Origin: Pyrinomonadaceae bacterium
Lineage (GTDB): Bacteria; Acidobacteriota; Blastocatellia; Pyrinomonadales; Pyrinomonadaceae
Assembly (NCBI GenBank): GCA_030841085.1
Contig: JAVEDP010000030.1
Span: 38,089-102,088 of the forward strand
DNA length: 64,000 nt
Direction of reading: 5' to 3'
Shown here: positions 9,347-18,104 of the stretch, piece by piece
Layout of the letters: the number at the start of each line of letters is the position of its first letter
Position numbering within the stretch: the stretch's first letter is position 1
Translations under genes and position numbers: made by a program
Notes under the pieces: generated by a model
Database searches by the model: none
The model's input: the letters and a program-made list of their open reading frames with translations, nothing else
What the model was told of the DNA's origin: nothing

Positions 9347-10918
9347 TCACCAACGAAACGCTTGTGCGCGTCCCAACGACGCAGCCAGATTCAAGCGTGC
9401 GGCGTTGTACTGCGCCAGCGCGGTGACTTGGGAAGCGCGGGCCTCAGCCAATGAAGTCTGCGCAGTGATCACTTCCAGATTGTCTGCCACGCCGGCGCTG
9501 AACCGATCGCGAGACATCTGCAATTCTCGCTGGGCCAACTCAACCGTTTTGTCCGCTGCGCGCACCGCTTCCGCAGTTGTGCGCAAGGCTGAGAAGGCAA
9601 GTCGCACATCTTCTTCCACTTGCCCGCGTGTGCTGTTTAGTTCAAGTTCGCTTTGTCTCTCCCGGCTGGCAGCGACCGCGATGCGACCCTGCGTCAAGCC
9701 GCCGTTAAAGATCGGAACATTCAATTGCACGGCAACTCGCCGCGTTGGTAAATCTGTATTCGTCGGCGTGATGCCACTAACACCATAGTCACCGAGAAAC
9801 TCGAGATTGGGATAAAGCTCAGCGCGAGCCGCACGCCGTTCATAACTATTCAACGTGAGTTGTGCGGCGGCGATGCGCACTTCGGGCCGGTCTCGTTCCG
9901 CCTGGGCCACAGCCAAATCAATCGCCGGCAAAGTTTCGATTGTGAACGCGAGCGGATCGGTGAGAGTAACTGCGCTGCCCAACGGTATGCCGACCAGGCG
10001 CTGCAACTGCAGATATGCTTCTTCAAGAGTTGTTTCTGACTGGGCCAGGCGAACCTGTTGTTGTGCCAGCCGCGTTTCCGCGCGTGTCACGTCCACGCCG
10101 GTGGCCACGCCGGCGTCGCGTTCGTCCTGTGCCAATTTCAAAAGGGCCTGCGCCAAATCAACATCAGCCTGGGCCGCCACCTGGAACCGATCGGCACGCA
10201 GCGCATCCAGGTATCTGAGCGCGGTGAAGGTTGCAACCTGCTCGCGCGCCAGTTCTTCTTCGACTTCGGCCGTTCGCACGCCGGCGCGGCCCGCCTGGTA
10301 ATTTCTAATTGCACTCAGGCTGAAGATCGTCTGCTGCAAGCGCACGCGCGCGTCAAAGTTATTGAAGGGACCGATGAAGGTAGAACTAAATCCTGGAAAA
10401 GCACCCGGCTGAAAACCCAGCGCGGCGAGATTCACCGTAACGTTAGCTTGATAAGCAACCCCGGAAATGTTTGGCAGCAGACCTGCACGCGTTTCTTTCT
10501 CAACGCCCTGGGCTTCCCGCTTTCGCTCGTGCGCCAACAGTGTCGCCAAATTATTCTGTATTGCTAAGTCGATGCCTTCCGCCAGACTCAAAGTGGAGCG
10601 GGCCGTAACAGTTTTCGCAGCGCCTGGAACAGACTGTGCCGCCAATCCTCCAGGTCTTTCGCCGCCGGTAGGTAAGGTTCGTTGCGTAGGTGGACCACCA
10701 ACCTGGCCAGGCTGCGTGGGGCTGGCTGGTGTCTGGGTTTGCGTTTGCGATCCCGTAACCATAGTGGCGGACGGTGTCGTAGGCGATTGGCCCAGCGCTG
10801 GATCCGTAGATTGCCACCGGCAAGCGGCGGCTGGTGGGCCAGCAAGCGAGATTGCTATTCCCATCGTTAAGGTGGACCAAAACGCCAAAAATCGCTTTCC
10901 GCCCAGGCTGCGACCCAT
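9347..10918 (-). CDS. TolC-family outer membrane efflux protein
   Basis: A 523-residue outer membrane channel protein, first gene of the export operon. It has an N-terminal hydrophobic signal region, then a long Gln/Thr/Pro-rich segment that is unusual before the first OEP repeat. Two structural repeats follow (LSLAEGIDLAIQNN starts repeat 1; IDLAVAQAERDRPEV starts repeat 2) with the expected helical pattern and NLEVITAQTSLAEAR near the end. It supplies the outer membrane exit for the EmrAB-like pair downstream. Confidence 0.92.
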   Translation of the reverse strand: MGRSLGGKRFLAFWSTLTMGIAISLAGPPAAACRWQSTDPALGQSPTTPSATMVTGSQTQTQTPASPTQPGQVGGPPTQRTLPTGGERPGGLAAQSVPGAAKTVTARSTLSLAEGIDLAIQNNLATLLAHERKREAQGVEKETRAGLLPNISGVAYQANVTVNLAALGFQPGAFPGFSSTFIGPFNNFDARVRLQQTIFSLSAIRNYQAGRAGVRTAEVEEELAREQVATFTALRYLDALRADRFQVAAQADVDLAQALLKLAQDERDAGVATGVDVTRAETRLAQQQVRLAQSETTLEEAYLQLQRLVGIPLGSAVTLTDPLAFTIETLPAIDLAVAQAERDRPEVRIAAAQLTLNSYERRAARAELYPNLEFLGDYGVSGITPTNTDLPTRRVAVQLNVPIFNGGLTQGRIAVAASRERQSELELNSTRGQVEEDVRLAFSALRTTAEAVRAADKTVELAQRELQMSRDRFSAGVADNLEVITAQTSLAEARASQVTALAQYNAARLNLAASLGRAQAFRW

Positions 10919-11187
10919 CCGTTCCTTCTCCAGCTGCGATCTCTTTTGCTTTAATCAAACACGCTATAGCCCATTCTTGTCAAAAGTTTCGCTGCTAATG
11001 GTTCTACCCGCAACGCGCTGAGTTTCGGAATGCGCCGAGCCAGGCGTAGACTGTGGCAATAACTGCGGGAAAAAATGGGGATGACAGAAAGCAAGCTGCA
11101 GCTGCGACTTGTTTGCAGTCTCCATCGCCGTAATCTGCGGATGCCTTCAGTTGATAACTTTAATAAACAAATCAAACTAATTGGAAT

Positions 11188-11468
11188 GGGAGATGGTGAT
11201 GCCCGACGAAACGTGTGCCCACATCGAAGCGATTACAAACGTCAAACAAGCTGACCGCCGAGAGTGCGAAGAATGCGTGAAGATCGGTTCCCGCTGGATG
11301 CATTTGCGCACCTGTCAAACGTGTGGCGTGACGTTGTGCTGTGATGACTCGCCAAATCGCCATGCTACCAAGCACGCGCACGCGACCGCGCATCCGGTGA
11401 TCGCGTCGGCGGAGCCGGGAGAGCGCTGGTTGTATTGCTATCCTGATGACGCCTTTGCTGAGTATTGA
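11188..11468 (+). CDS. UBP-type zinc finger protein
   Basis: Small cytoplasmic protein of the UBP-type (ZnF-UBP) zinc finger family. I place its start at the ATG at 11199 (89 residues) because GGGAG at 11188-11192 is then well spaced; that Shine-Dalgarno is included in the span. The product has Cys/His pairs in the UBP order: C..H near the start, CEEC, CQTCG, CC, then HATKHAHATAHP. In eukaryotes the fold binds ubiquitin C-termini. In bacteria the role is unknown, and these genes are usually free-standing. It is not clearly part of an operon. Confidence 0.85.
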
Positions 11469-11870
11469 GGCGCTGACTTTGGGGAAAGTGTGGCATAGAC
11501 TTTTAGTCTATTAGTATCTTCGATGCGAACGTCTGGTTTCGTGATGTCGAAAATCTACCTTATCGTGGGTTGATCAATCCTCTCGGCAGAGTCGTTTCGC
11601 GATCCAAAATCTTGTATGAGTCCAGTACAATGGGCCGCCCATGCCGACTACTTCATGAGCACTTTCCTCACAGTCTTCCTCATAATCAAAGCGAGCCGCT
11701 GCCTGCGGCCATCCAGACGCAACACTTTTCCTAAGCTTCACGAATAAGCTTTTGCGCCGCTTTCGCACTCCTAACCGGTCCAGGCTTATACGAATTTCAG
11801 CCGCGCTCCGTCAAGCACCATACTTGGCCCATCAATTGCTCTAACTGGACGGTCAGGTTGGAATGAATCT
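11469..11870. other. Gene-free stretch with a half copy of REP family A
   Basis: Holds a half element of REP family A at 11490-11510 (GGCATAGACTTTTAGTC). A 64-codon minus-strand frame at 11574-11768 has no recognisable domain and no good start signal, so I do not call it. Otherwise nothing is seen. Confidence 0.5.
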
Positions 11871-12431
11871 ATGAATGTACAAAACAGTCAAGTTGCTAAA
11901 ACTGATGGCTTGGGTACGCCAGGTTCGAAGGGTGGGTCGGTCGATGAACTGACTCGGCGAAATGTTGAAGCGGTCCTCAACCTGGAGCAGGCCGCCAACG
12001 AACAACGTACGCCGTCAGAGTTGATTGCCGAACGAATTGCCAGATTCTGCGGCAGCATAAAATTCGTTTGGGTCCACGTCATCTGGTTCACTGGCTGGAT
12101 TGTCTTTAACCTGCTGCCGGGAATAAGACATATCGATCCGTTTCCGTTTACGTTTCTGACCCTGGTTGTTTCGCTGGAAGCGATCTTTCTTTCAACTTTT
12201 ATTTTGATTAGCCAGAATCACGACACGCAAATCAGTGAGCGGCGCAATCACCTCGACCTGCAGATCAACCTGCTCAGCGAACAAGAGAACACCAAGATGA
12301 TCCAGATGCTGCAGGCGATTGCTGAGAAAGTCGGTGTCGACCTGAGCCATGATTCCGATCTGGAACAACTGGGCCAGGAGACGCAGCCCGAGAAGCTGGC
12401 AGAACAGATTGAACAACGGGAAGAGAAGTAA
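11871..12431 (+). CDS. DUF1003 membrane protein
   Basis: A 186-residue protein with the DUF1003 layout. An N-terminal polar region precedes two membrane helices joined by a short loop (FVWVHVIWFTGWIVFNLLP and FTFLTLVVSLEAIFLSTFIL). The family hallmark SQNHDTQISERRNHLDLQIN follows, and then a charged coiled-coil-like tail. The family is common in bacteria and of unknown function. It stands alone between repeats. Confidence 0.9.
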   Translation: MNVQNSQVAKTDGLGTPGSKGGSVDELTRRNVEAVLNLEQAANEQRTPSELIAERIARFCGSIKFVWVHVIWFTGWIVFNLLPGIRHIDPFPFTFLTLVVSLEAIFLSTFILISQNHDTQISERRNHLDLQINLLSEQENTKMIQMLQAIAEKVGVDLSHDSDLEQLGQETQPEKLAEQIEQREEK

Positions 12432-12517
12432 TCTGGCGGCGCTTTGCGGGAAAAGGTCGAAACTGCGTAAGTGAGTCCAAGAATGTTGAAGGTTGCTAGT
12501 GTTGTCTAGAGTCGTTT

Positions 12518-12676
12518 CGCGGCTCTGCCGCCTTCCGTGCGGAAAGGCTCTGCCTTTCCGAATCGATCAATGATTCTTGAGGCTGCGCCTCCGGCGTAAT
12601 GAGGCGCAGCCGCAATCCAGTCTCAGACCTTACGGAAAGACAAAGCCTTTCCGCACGGAAGGCGGCAAAGGCGCGC
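12518..12676. repeat. Triple-hairpin element, family B, copy 1
   Basis: About 159 bases with nested inverted arms. The outer arms are CCGCCTTCCGTGCGG... and the complementary CCGCACGGAAGGCGG. The next arms are GGAAAGGC/GCCTTTCC, and the central hairpin is GAGGCTGCGCCTCC...GAGGCGCAGC. Two further copies lie at 28096-28255 and 32733-32893, and those two are closer to each other than to this one. No protein is encoded. A non-autonomous mobile element or structured RNA are both possible. Confidence 0.85.
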
Positions 12677-12759
12677 GAGTGCGTTGGCGAACCGTCGATG
12701 TTTCAAAAGGAGTAGCACTTCGTCCACTTTGCACAAAAGGTCCTATGTTTAGGTCTGCT

Positions 12760-12934
12760 GCGGAGCGATCTCATTAGCACCGTGGCTTTAGCCCGGTGAC
12801 CTATCCAAGATCACGGATCCCAACCGTTTCAACGGTTTTTTGGTCTACACGAGAAACCGTTAAAACGGTTAAAGACATTGGAGCACTGCTCGTCTCACCG
12901 GGCTAAAGCCACGGTGCTAATGAGATCGCTTCGC
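12760..12934. repeat. Long inverted repeat with 40-base arms (family C)
   Basis: Arms at 12760-12799 and 12895-12934 are complementary at 39 of 40 positions. They include ATTAGCACCGTGGC and its complement. Between them are two smaller hairpins made of AACCGTTT..AACGGTT words. This is a single cruciform-forming unit of about 175 bases, between the DUF1003 gene and the TPR gene. It has the structure of a MITE but no visible target-site duplication. Confidence 0.85.
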
Positions 12935-13009
12935 GTAACTCGAACACTCCAGGATGCGGTTAGTAGCCGAGCTAACAAGGTGAAGCTGCGCAAACACACC
13001 GGCCTATCC

Positions 13010-13080
13010 ATTTACGATTCACGATTTACGATTTGCTCTTACCCATTTACGATTCACGATTTACGATCTACGATTAACGC
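13010..13080. repeat. Quasi-tandem TTACGATTCACGATT repeat just before the TPR gene
   Basis: The words TTTACGATT, CACGATT and CTACGATT recur with small changes across about 70 bases and end two bases before the start codon of the next gene. The pattern resembles the short tandemly repeated repetitive (STRR) sequences known from cyanobacteria. A shorter run of the same words lies at about 23384-23407. Confidence 0.75.
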
Positions 13081-13082
13081 TT

Positions 13083-14765
13083 ATGAAGCGCAACCTTTTG
13101 TACGTCATCACAGTATCCGCTGTTCTTGCCGGCGCCCACTTCGTCGGTGCGCAAGAGATGCATCCGCACATGCACGAACATTCCAACATGCTCGGTCAGG
13201 TTAACTTCCGCATCTCCTGCAACCACGAAGCCCAGATGCAATTCAATCACGCGGTGGCCTGGCTCCATTCGTTCGAATATGAAGAGGCTCAAAAGGCGTT
13301 CACCGAGGTCACCGTTACCGACCCGCGCTGCGGCATGGGTTACTGGGGCATGGCGATGAGCAGCTACCATCCCCTCTGGGCACCGCCAACCGCGGCAGAG
13401 TTGCAGAAAGGATTGAGCGCGGTCGAAAAGGGAAAGGCGACCGGCGCGCGCACCCAACGCGAACGAGATTATCTGGCGGCGATTGAAGTTTTTTATAAGG
13501 ACGCTGACAAGCTTGATCATCGCAGGCGCGCGTTCGCTTACAGCGAAGCTATGAAGCAGTTGCACCAGCGCTATCCAGCCGACAATGAAGCCGGCGTGTT
13601 CTATGCGTTGACGCTTATCGCAACGGGAACGATGTCGCATGACAAGACCTACGCGAGGGAGAAGGAAGCTGCTCAGATTTTGAATCGTGTGCTGGCGCGT
13701 GAGCCGCAACATCCCGGTGTCACTCACTACCTCATTCACAGTTACGACTATCCGGCATTGGCGCGATTGGCGCTGCCGGCTGCGTTGCGCTATGCGAAGC
13801 TCGCACCCGCGTCAGCGCACGCGCAGCATATGCCTTCACACATTTTCACGCGGCTCGGTTTGTGGCAGGAAGCAATTCGATCCAATCTCGATGCTAGAAC
13901 GTCGGCGCAGGCATTTGCCGTCAGAAACCACTTGTTGGGAGTTTGGGATGAGCAGTTTCATTCAATGGACTATTTGGCTTATGCCTATCTCCAGGGCGCG
14001 CAGGACAAGCACGCTCGCAGTGTGCTCGATGAGTTGAGCAAGATTCCGAAAGCTGAGCCTGAGACTTTCAAAGTGGCTTATGCCGTTGCGGCAATTCCCG
14101 CACGCTATGCGCTCGAACGACGCCGCTGGGACGAGGCGGCCAGATTAACATTACCAACTTTGGGAGGCTTCCCCTGGCAAGGCTTCCGCGGGGCTGAAGC
14201 ACACATTTACTTCGCCCGCGCGATTGGCGCTGCGCGCACCGGCGACATCGAATCGGCAACGCGCGAGGTAAATAAACTGAAGACAATCAGACAAGAGCTC
14301 CTGGCAGCGCAAAGTAAAGGCGATTACGACTGGGCGAAGCAAGTTGAGATCGAGGTACTGGTTGCGTCCGCATGGCTGGCCCAGGCCGATGGCCGAAGTG
14401 ACTTAGCGCTGCGATTGATGCGGGCAGCGGCGGATTTGGATGACGCTACTGAAAAACATCCAGTAACGCCCGGAGCAATTCTTCCCGCGCGCGAGCAACT
14501 GGGTGAACTGTTGTTGGAACTTAAGCAGCCGTCGTCGGCGTTGCAGGAATTCGAGACGTCGCTGGGCCAGGCGCCGAATCGGTTCAATGGTCTTTACGGC
14601 GCGGCGCGTGCCGCCCGGCTGGCGGGAGACCAGAAAACGGCAAAGAGTTATTACGGAAAACTTGTGGCGCTTTCGCGCTACGCCGATACCATCAGGCCAG
14701 AAATAGAGGAAGCGAAAGCAGTCCTCACTGGTGCTAAGGGAAAGAGGTCCGCGAGAACACCCTAA
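13083..14765 (+). CDS. Secreted TPR-repeat protein
   Basis: A 560-residue product with a clear signal peptide (MKRNLLYVITVSAVLAGAHF, cleaved near VGAQE). A His-rich segment follows, and then helical repeats of TPR type (FNHAVAWLHSFEYEEAQKAF is the first; further repeats occur to the C-terminus, for example LQEFETSLGQAPNRF). Such proteins are frequent in Acidobacteriota and usually mediate protein contacts in the periplasm; no catalytic motif is seen. The start codon directly follows a quasi-tandem repeat and lacks a Shine-Dalgarno. A CTAAAGG/CCTTTAG hairpin overlaps its stop codon. Confidence 0.85.
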   Translation: MKRNLLYVITVSAVLAGAHFVGAQEMHPHMHEHSNMLGQVNFRISCNHEAQMQFNHAVAWLHSFEYEEAQKAFTEVTVTDPRCGMGYWGMAMSSYHPLWAPPTAAELQKGLSAVEKGKATGARTQRERDYLAAIEVFYKDADKLDHRRRAFAYSEAMKQLHQRYPADNEAGVFYALTLIATGTMSHDKTYAREKEAAQILNRVLAREPQHPGVTHYLIHSYDYPALARLALPAALRYAKLAPASAHAQHMPSHIFTRLGLWQEAIRSNLDARTSAQAFAVRNHLLGVWDEQFHSMDYLAYAYLQGAQDKHARSVLDELSKIPKAEPETFKVAYAVAAIPARYALERRRWDEAARLTLPTLGGFPWQGFRGAEAHIYFARAIGAARTGDIESATREVNKLKTIRQELLAAQSKGDYDWAKQVEIEVLVASAWLAQADGRSDLALRLMRAAADLDDATEKHPVTPGAILPAREQLGELLLELKQPSSALQEFETSLGQAPNRFNGLYGAARAARLAGDQKTAKSYYGKLVALSRYADTIRPEIEEAKAVLTGAKGKRSARTP

Positions 14766-14939
14766 AGGCGTCCTTTAGTGTCATGATGTCAGTACCGCCT
14801 GCGGTAGCGGGTGGGTTCCTAATGCCATCGAACTAATGGTTCTTGATGGTAGCGCCAGCTCGGAAGAGCGGGGGCAAGCCACCCTCCCCAACCTGAAAAT
14901 TTTCGCAAGAGACGCGCTGCAACAGGGACAAGGTCGGAG
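14762..14939. repeat. Stop-codon hairpin plus GCGGGGGCAAGCCACC repeat (family D, copy 1)
   Basis: The stop codon of the TPR gene lies in the 7-bp hairpin CTAAAGG-CGT-CCTTTAG. A CCGCCTGCGGTAGCGG palindrome follows near 14796-14811. Then comes GAGCGGGGGCAAGCCACC up to CCAACCTG at 14866-14895, repeated at about 28374-28405 and in a variant form at about 47019-47048. Confidence 0.6.
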
Positions 14940-17900
14940 CTATTTCCATAGCTCTAGCTGCTCTCTTCGGCTTGCGCGCAGCCGGCTCGAGTTCCGGCTC
15001 AGCTTCTCCTGCAACGAGTCCAGGTAGATGTAAATGACAGGTGTGATATAGAGCGTAATCAACTGCGAAAAGAGCAGGCCGCCGACGACTGCTAATCCCA
15101 GCGGGCGTCGCGATGTCGCCCCCGCGCCGAATCCAAAAGCGATCGGCACAGCGCCCATCATCGCGGCGAATGTCGTCATCATGATCGGACGAAAGCGGAC
15201 CACGCATCCCTGGTAAATAGATTTCTCCGCATTCCATCCTTCTTTCTTTTCTGCCGCCAGCGCAAAGTCAATCATCATGATCGCGTTCTTTTTGACAATG
15301 CCAATCAGCATGATGATGCCGACGAAAGAATAGAGGTCGAGCTGAACTCCGAAAATTAATAGAGTCAGCAACGCGCCGAACGCTGCCGAAGGTAAACCCG
15401 AAAGAATCGTAATCGGGTGAATAAAGCTTTCATACAAAACACCGAGTACCAGATAAATCACGAAGATCGCCACCAGCAGCAGAACCCCCAAGCCTGAGAG
15501 TGACGATTGAAAAACCTGTGCGGTCCCTTGAAAATGTCCCGTCAATGTTGCCGGCAGAGCAGAGTGCGCAATCTGATTAATTTGATTAACCACGTTGCCG
15601 ATTGGAACATCGGGCCGCAGGTTAAATGAAATAGTGACGGCAGGGAGTTGGCCCAGATGATTAACCGAAAGCGGTCCGACGGTTCGCGTTACAGAAGCGA
15701 TCGTGCTGAGTGGCACCATCTGAGCAATTTGCTGTGTGGCGGCATTTGTGGCCGGCGTAGTCGTGTTGGAAGTGATAGAAGTCGTTTGACTGGTGCGCAG
15801 ATAGAGGTTCGAAAGAGCATTTGCGTCCATCTGATATTCCGGGGCGACTTCCAAAATAACCCAATACTCATTTGTGTCTGTGTAAATCGTTGAGACTTGC
15901 CCCGAGCCAAACGCGCTGGCGAGGGTGCTCTCAATTTGGCTCGCCGTTATTCCCAGCGCTGAAGCTTTGTCGCGATCAATCTGCACAGTTATTTGGGGAT
16001 TCTTTATTTGCAAGTCGGTAGTCACGTCGAGCACACCGGGAATGGCTCCGATTTTTTCCTGCATCGCGGTTGCACCCTGATACAGCTCGTTAGTGTCGGT
16101 CCCTTGCAACGTATATTGATACTGGCTTTTTGAAACGATACCGCCGACGTTGATCGTTGGGGGATTTTGAAAATAGACGTTGATGCCGGGCACCTGCGCG
16201 ACTTTTGGCCGCAGTTGTTGAATCACCTGGTCGGGCGTGTCTTTCCGTTGCGCTGCCGGTTTCAGCAAGATGAAGAAGCGTCCGGTATTGTTTGAATTTC
16301 CGCCAACGCTGGATTGCAACGAAGCGATGTTCGGATTCTTCTTGACGATCTCGGCGACCTGTTGTTGATGACGCACCATCTCGTCAAAGGAAACACCCTG
16401 CGCGCCTTCGGTTGAGCCGGTCAACATTCCAATATCATCATTTGCCATGAAGCCTTTCGGCACGATGACAAACAAATAAGCTGTCGCCATGAGGATGACG
16501 AAAGAAACCATCAGCGTCGCGAACTTGTGTTTGATAACGAGCTTGAGCGTTCGCTCGTAAAAGTTAAGCATGTAGTCAAAGACTTTTTCCGACGCGTTGA
16601 ACCATCGTCCATGTCCTTTTTCATCTTCCGGGCGCAGGAAACGGCTGCACAGCATCGGCGTCAGACTCAATGAAATAAAGCCTGAAAGCAGGATGGCCAC
16701 GATAATCGTCACCGAAAATTCACGGAACAATCTACCGATAACGCCGCCCATCAAAAGAACTGGAATAAAGACCGCGGCGAGTGAAATCGTCATCGACAGA
16801 ATCGTAAAGCTGATTTCGCTGGAGCCGTTTATGGCGGCTTGAAATACGCCCTCGCCTTGCTCGATGTGCCGAACGATGTTTTCCAACATGACAATCGCAT
16901 CGTCGACGACAAAGCCGACGCACAAAGTTAAAGCCATTAAAGAAATTGTATCCAGCGTGAAGTTCACCAAATACATCACTGCGAAAGTTCCGACGATAGA
17001 CATTGGCACAGCCAAACTCGGAATGATTGTGGCGCGCACATTACGCAGGAAGAGAAAGATGACCAGGATCACCAAAGCAATGGTCAGCAGCAGCGTGAAT
17101 TTCACATCGCTTACCGAAGCGCGTATCGAGGCGGAGCGGTCATAGCGAATGCCCATGTTGACGGCGGCGGGAAGTTGGGCTTGAAAGGTCGGCAGCAACG
17201 CCTTGATTGAGTCAACAACGTCGATAGTATTTGTTCCGGGCTGTCTTTGAATTGCCAGGATGATGGCGCGCGAGTCGTTGAACCAACTCGCAGTCTTGTC
17301 GTTCTGAACGCTGTCGGCGACTCTGGCTACTTCATCCAGCCGCACGGGCGCGCCGTTTCGATAGGCGACGACGAGCGAACGAAAAGCATTGGCGTCGTTG
17401 AGTTGTCCATTGGCCTGGACGGTATAAGATTGATGCGTGCCATCAAGAGTTCCAGTCGGCAAATTCACGTTGCCCTGTTGAATCGCCGTTTGCAGGTCGC
17501 TCATCGTGATGCCCCGTGAAGCAAGCGCGAGCGGGTCGGCCTGAACACGCACGGCGTATTTTTGCGAACCAAACACGGAAACCTGGGCCACACCGTTAAC
17601 CATCGAGATGCGCTGCGCCAACATCGTTTCGGCGTAGTCGTCAACTTTCGAAAGCGGCAGCGTGTCCGATGAAAGTGATAGGTAGAGAACAGGCTGGCTG
17701 GCCGGATTCACTTTTTGATAGGTGGGCGGCGACGGCATTCCCGGCGGCAGTTGTCTGAGCGCCGCCGCGATTGCCGCTTGAACGTCCTGCGCCGCGCCGT
17801 CGATGTCACGGCTCAAATCAAACTGCAAAGTAATCTGCGTGTTGCCAAGCGAGCTCGTTGAACTTATTGAGGTGATGCCCGCGATAGTCGAAAACTGTTT

Positions 17901-18104
17901 TTCCAGCGGCGTCGCTACCGACGAAGCCATCGTCTTTGGATCCGCACCGGAAAGTCCCGCCGAGACTTGGATCGTAGGAAAGTCAACGTTCGGTAAATCG
18001 CTCACCGGCAAACCGCGATAGCCCATCACGCCGAAAAATAAAATCCCGACCATGATGAGCGTGGTCATCACCGGGAGATTTATGAATGGGCGCGAAAGGT
18101 TCAT
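14940..18104 (-). CDS. RND multidrug efflux permease (HAE1/MdtBC-like)
   Basis: Inner-membrane proton antiporter that extrudes compounds through a tripartite complex. The 1054-residue length is standard for HAE1 proteins. It begins MNLSRPFINLPVMTTLIM and has the porter-domain motif VATPLEKQFSTIAG. The TM4 region FVVDDAIVMLENIVRH carries the paired aspartates used in proton relay, and two sets of six TM helices flank large periplasmic loops. The start overlaps the stop of the adaptor gene by four bases. No outer membrane channel gene is adjacent, so a TolC encoded elsewhere (perhaps at 9347-10918) is probably used. Confidence 0.95.
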   Translation of the reverse strand: MNLSRPFINLPVMTTLIMVGILFFGVMGYRGLPVSDLPNVDFPTIQVSAGLSGADPKTMASSVATPLEKQFSTIAGITSISSTSSLGNTQITLQFDLSRDIDGAAQDVQAAIAAALRQLPPGMPSPPTYQKVNPASQPVLYLSLSSDTLPLSKVDDYAETMLAQRISMVNGVAQVSVFGSQKYAVRVQADPLALASRGITMSDLQTAIQQGNVNLPTGTLDGTHQSYTVQANGQLNDANAFRSLVVAYRNGAPVRLDEVARVADSVQNDKTASWFNDSRAIILAIQRQPGTNTIDVVDSIKALLPTFQAQLPAAVNMGIRYDRSASIRASVSDVKFTLLLTIALVILVIFLFLRNVRATIIPSLAVPMSIVGTFAVMYLVNFTLDTISLMALTLCVGFVVDDAIVMLENIVRHIEQGEGVFQAAINGSSEISFTILSMTISLAAVFIPVLLMGGVIGRLFREFSVTIIVAILLSGFISLSLTPMLCSRFLRPEDEKGHGRWFNASEKVFDYMLNFYERTLKLVIKHKFATLMVSFVILMATAYLFVIVPKGFMANDDIGMLTGSTEGAQGVSFDEMVRHQQQVAEIVKKNPNIASLQSSVGGNSNNTGRFFILLKPAAQRKDTPDQVIQQLRPKVAQVPGINVYFQNPPTINVGGIVSKSQYQYTLQGTDTNELYQGATAMQEKIGAIPGVLDVTTDLQIKNPQITVQIDRDKASALGITASQIESTLASAFGSGQVSTIYTDTNEYWVILEVAPEYQMDANALSNLYLRTSQTTSITSNTTTPATNAATQQIAQMVPLSTIASVTRTVGPLSVNHLGQLPAVTISFNLRPDVPIGNVVNQINQIAHSALPATLTGHFQGTAQVFQSSLSGLGVLLLVAIFVIYLVLGVLYESFIHPITILSGLPSAAFGALLTLLIFGVQLDLYSFVGIIMLIGIVKKNAIMMIDFALAAEKKEGWNAEKSIYQGCVVRFRPIMMTTFAAMMGAVPIAFGFGAGATSRRPLGLAVVGGLLFSQLITLYITPVIYIYLDSLQEKLSRNSSRLRASRREQLELWK

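Noticed and set aside
11574..11768. 64-codon minus-strand frame
   Set aside because: No recognisable domain, no start signal, and composition unlike the neighbours.
13010..13080. CRISPR-like array of short repeats
   Set aside because: Repeats are 7-9 bases, degenerate and without unique spacers; no cas genes are present.
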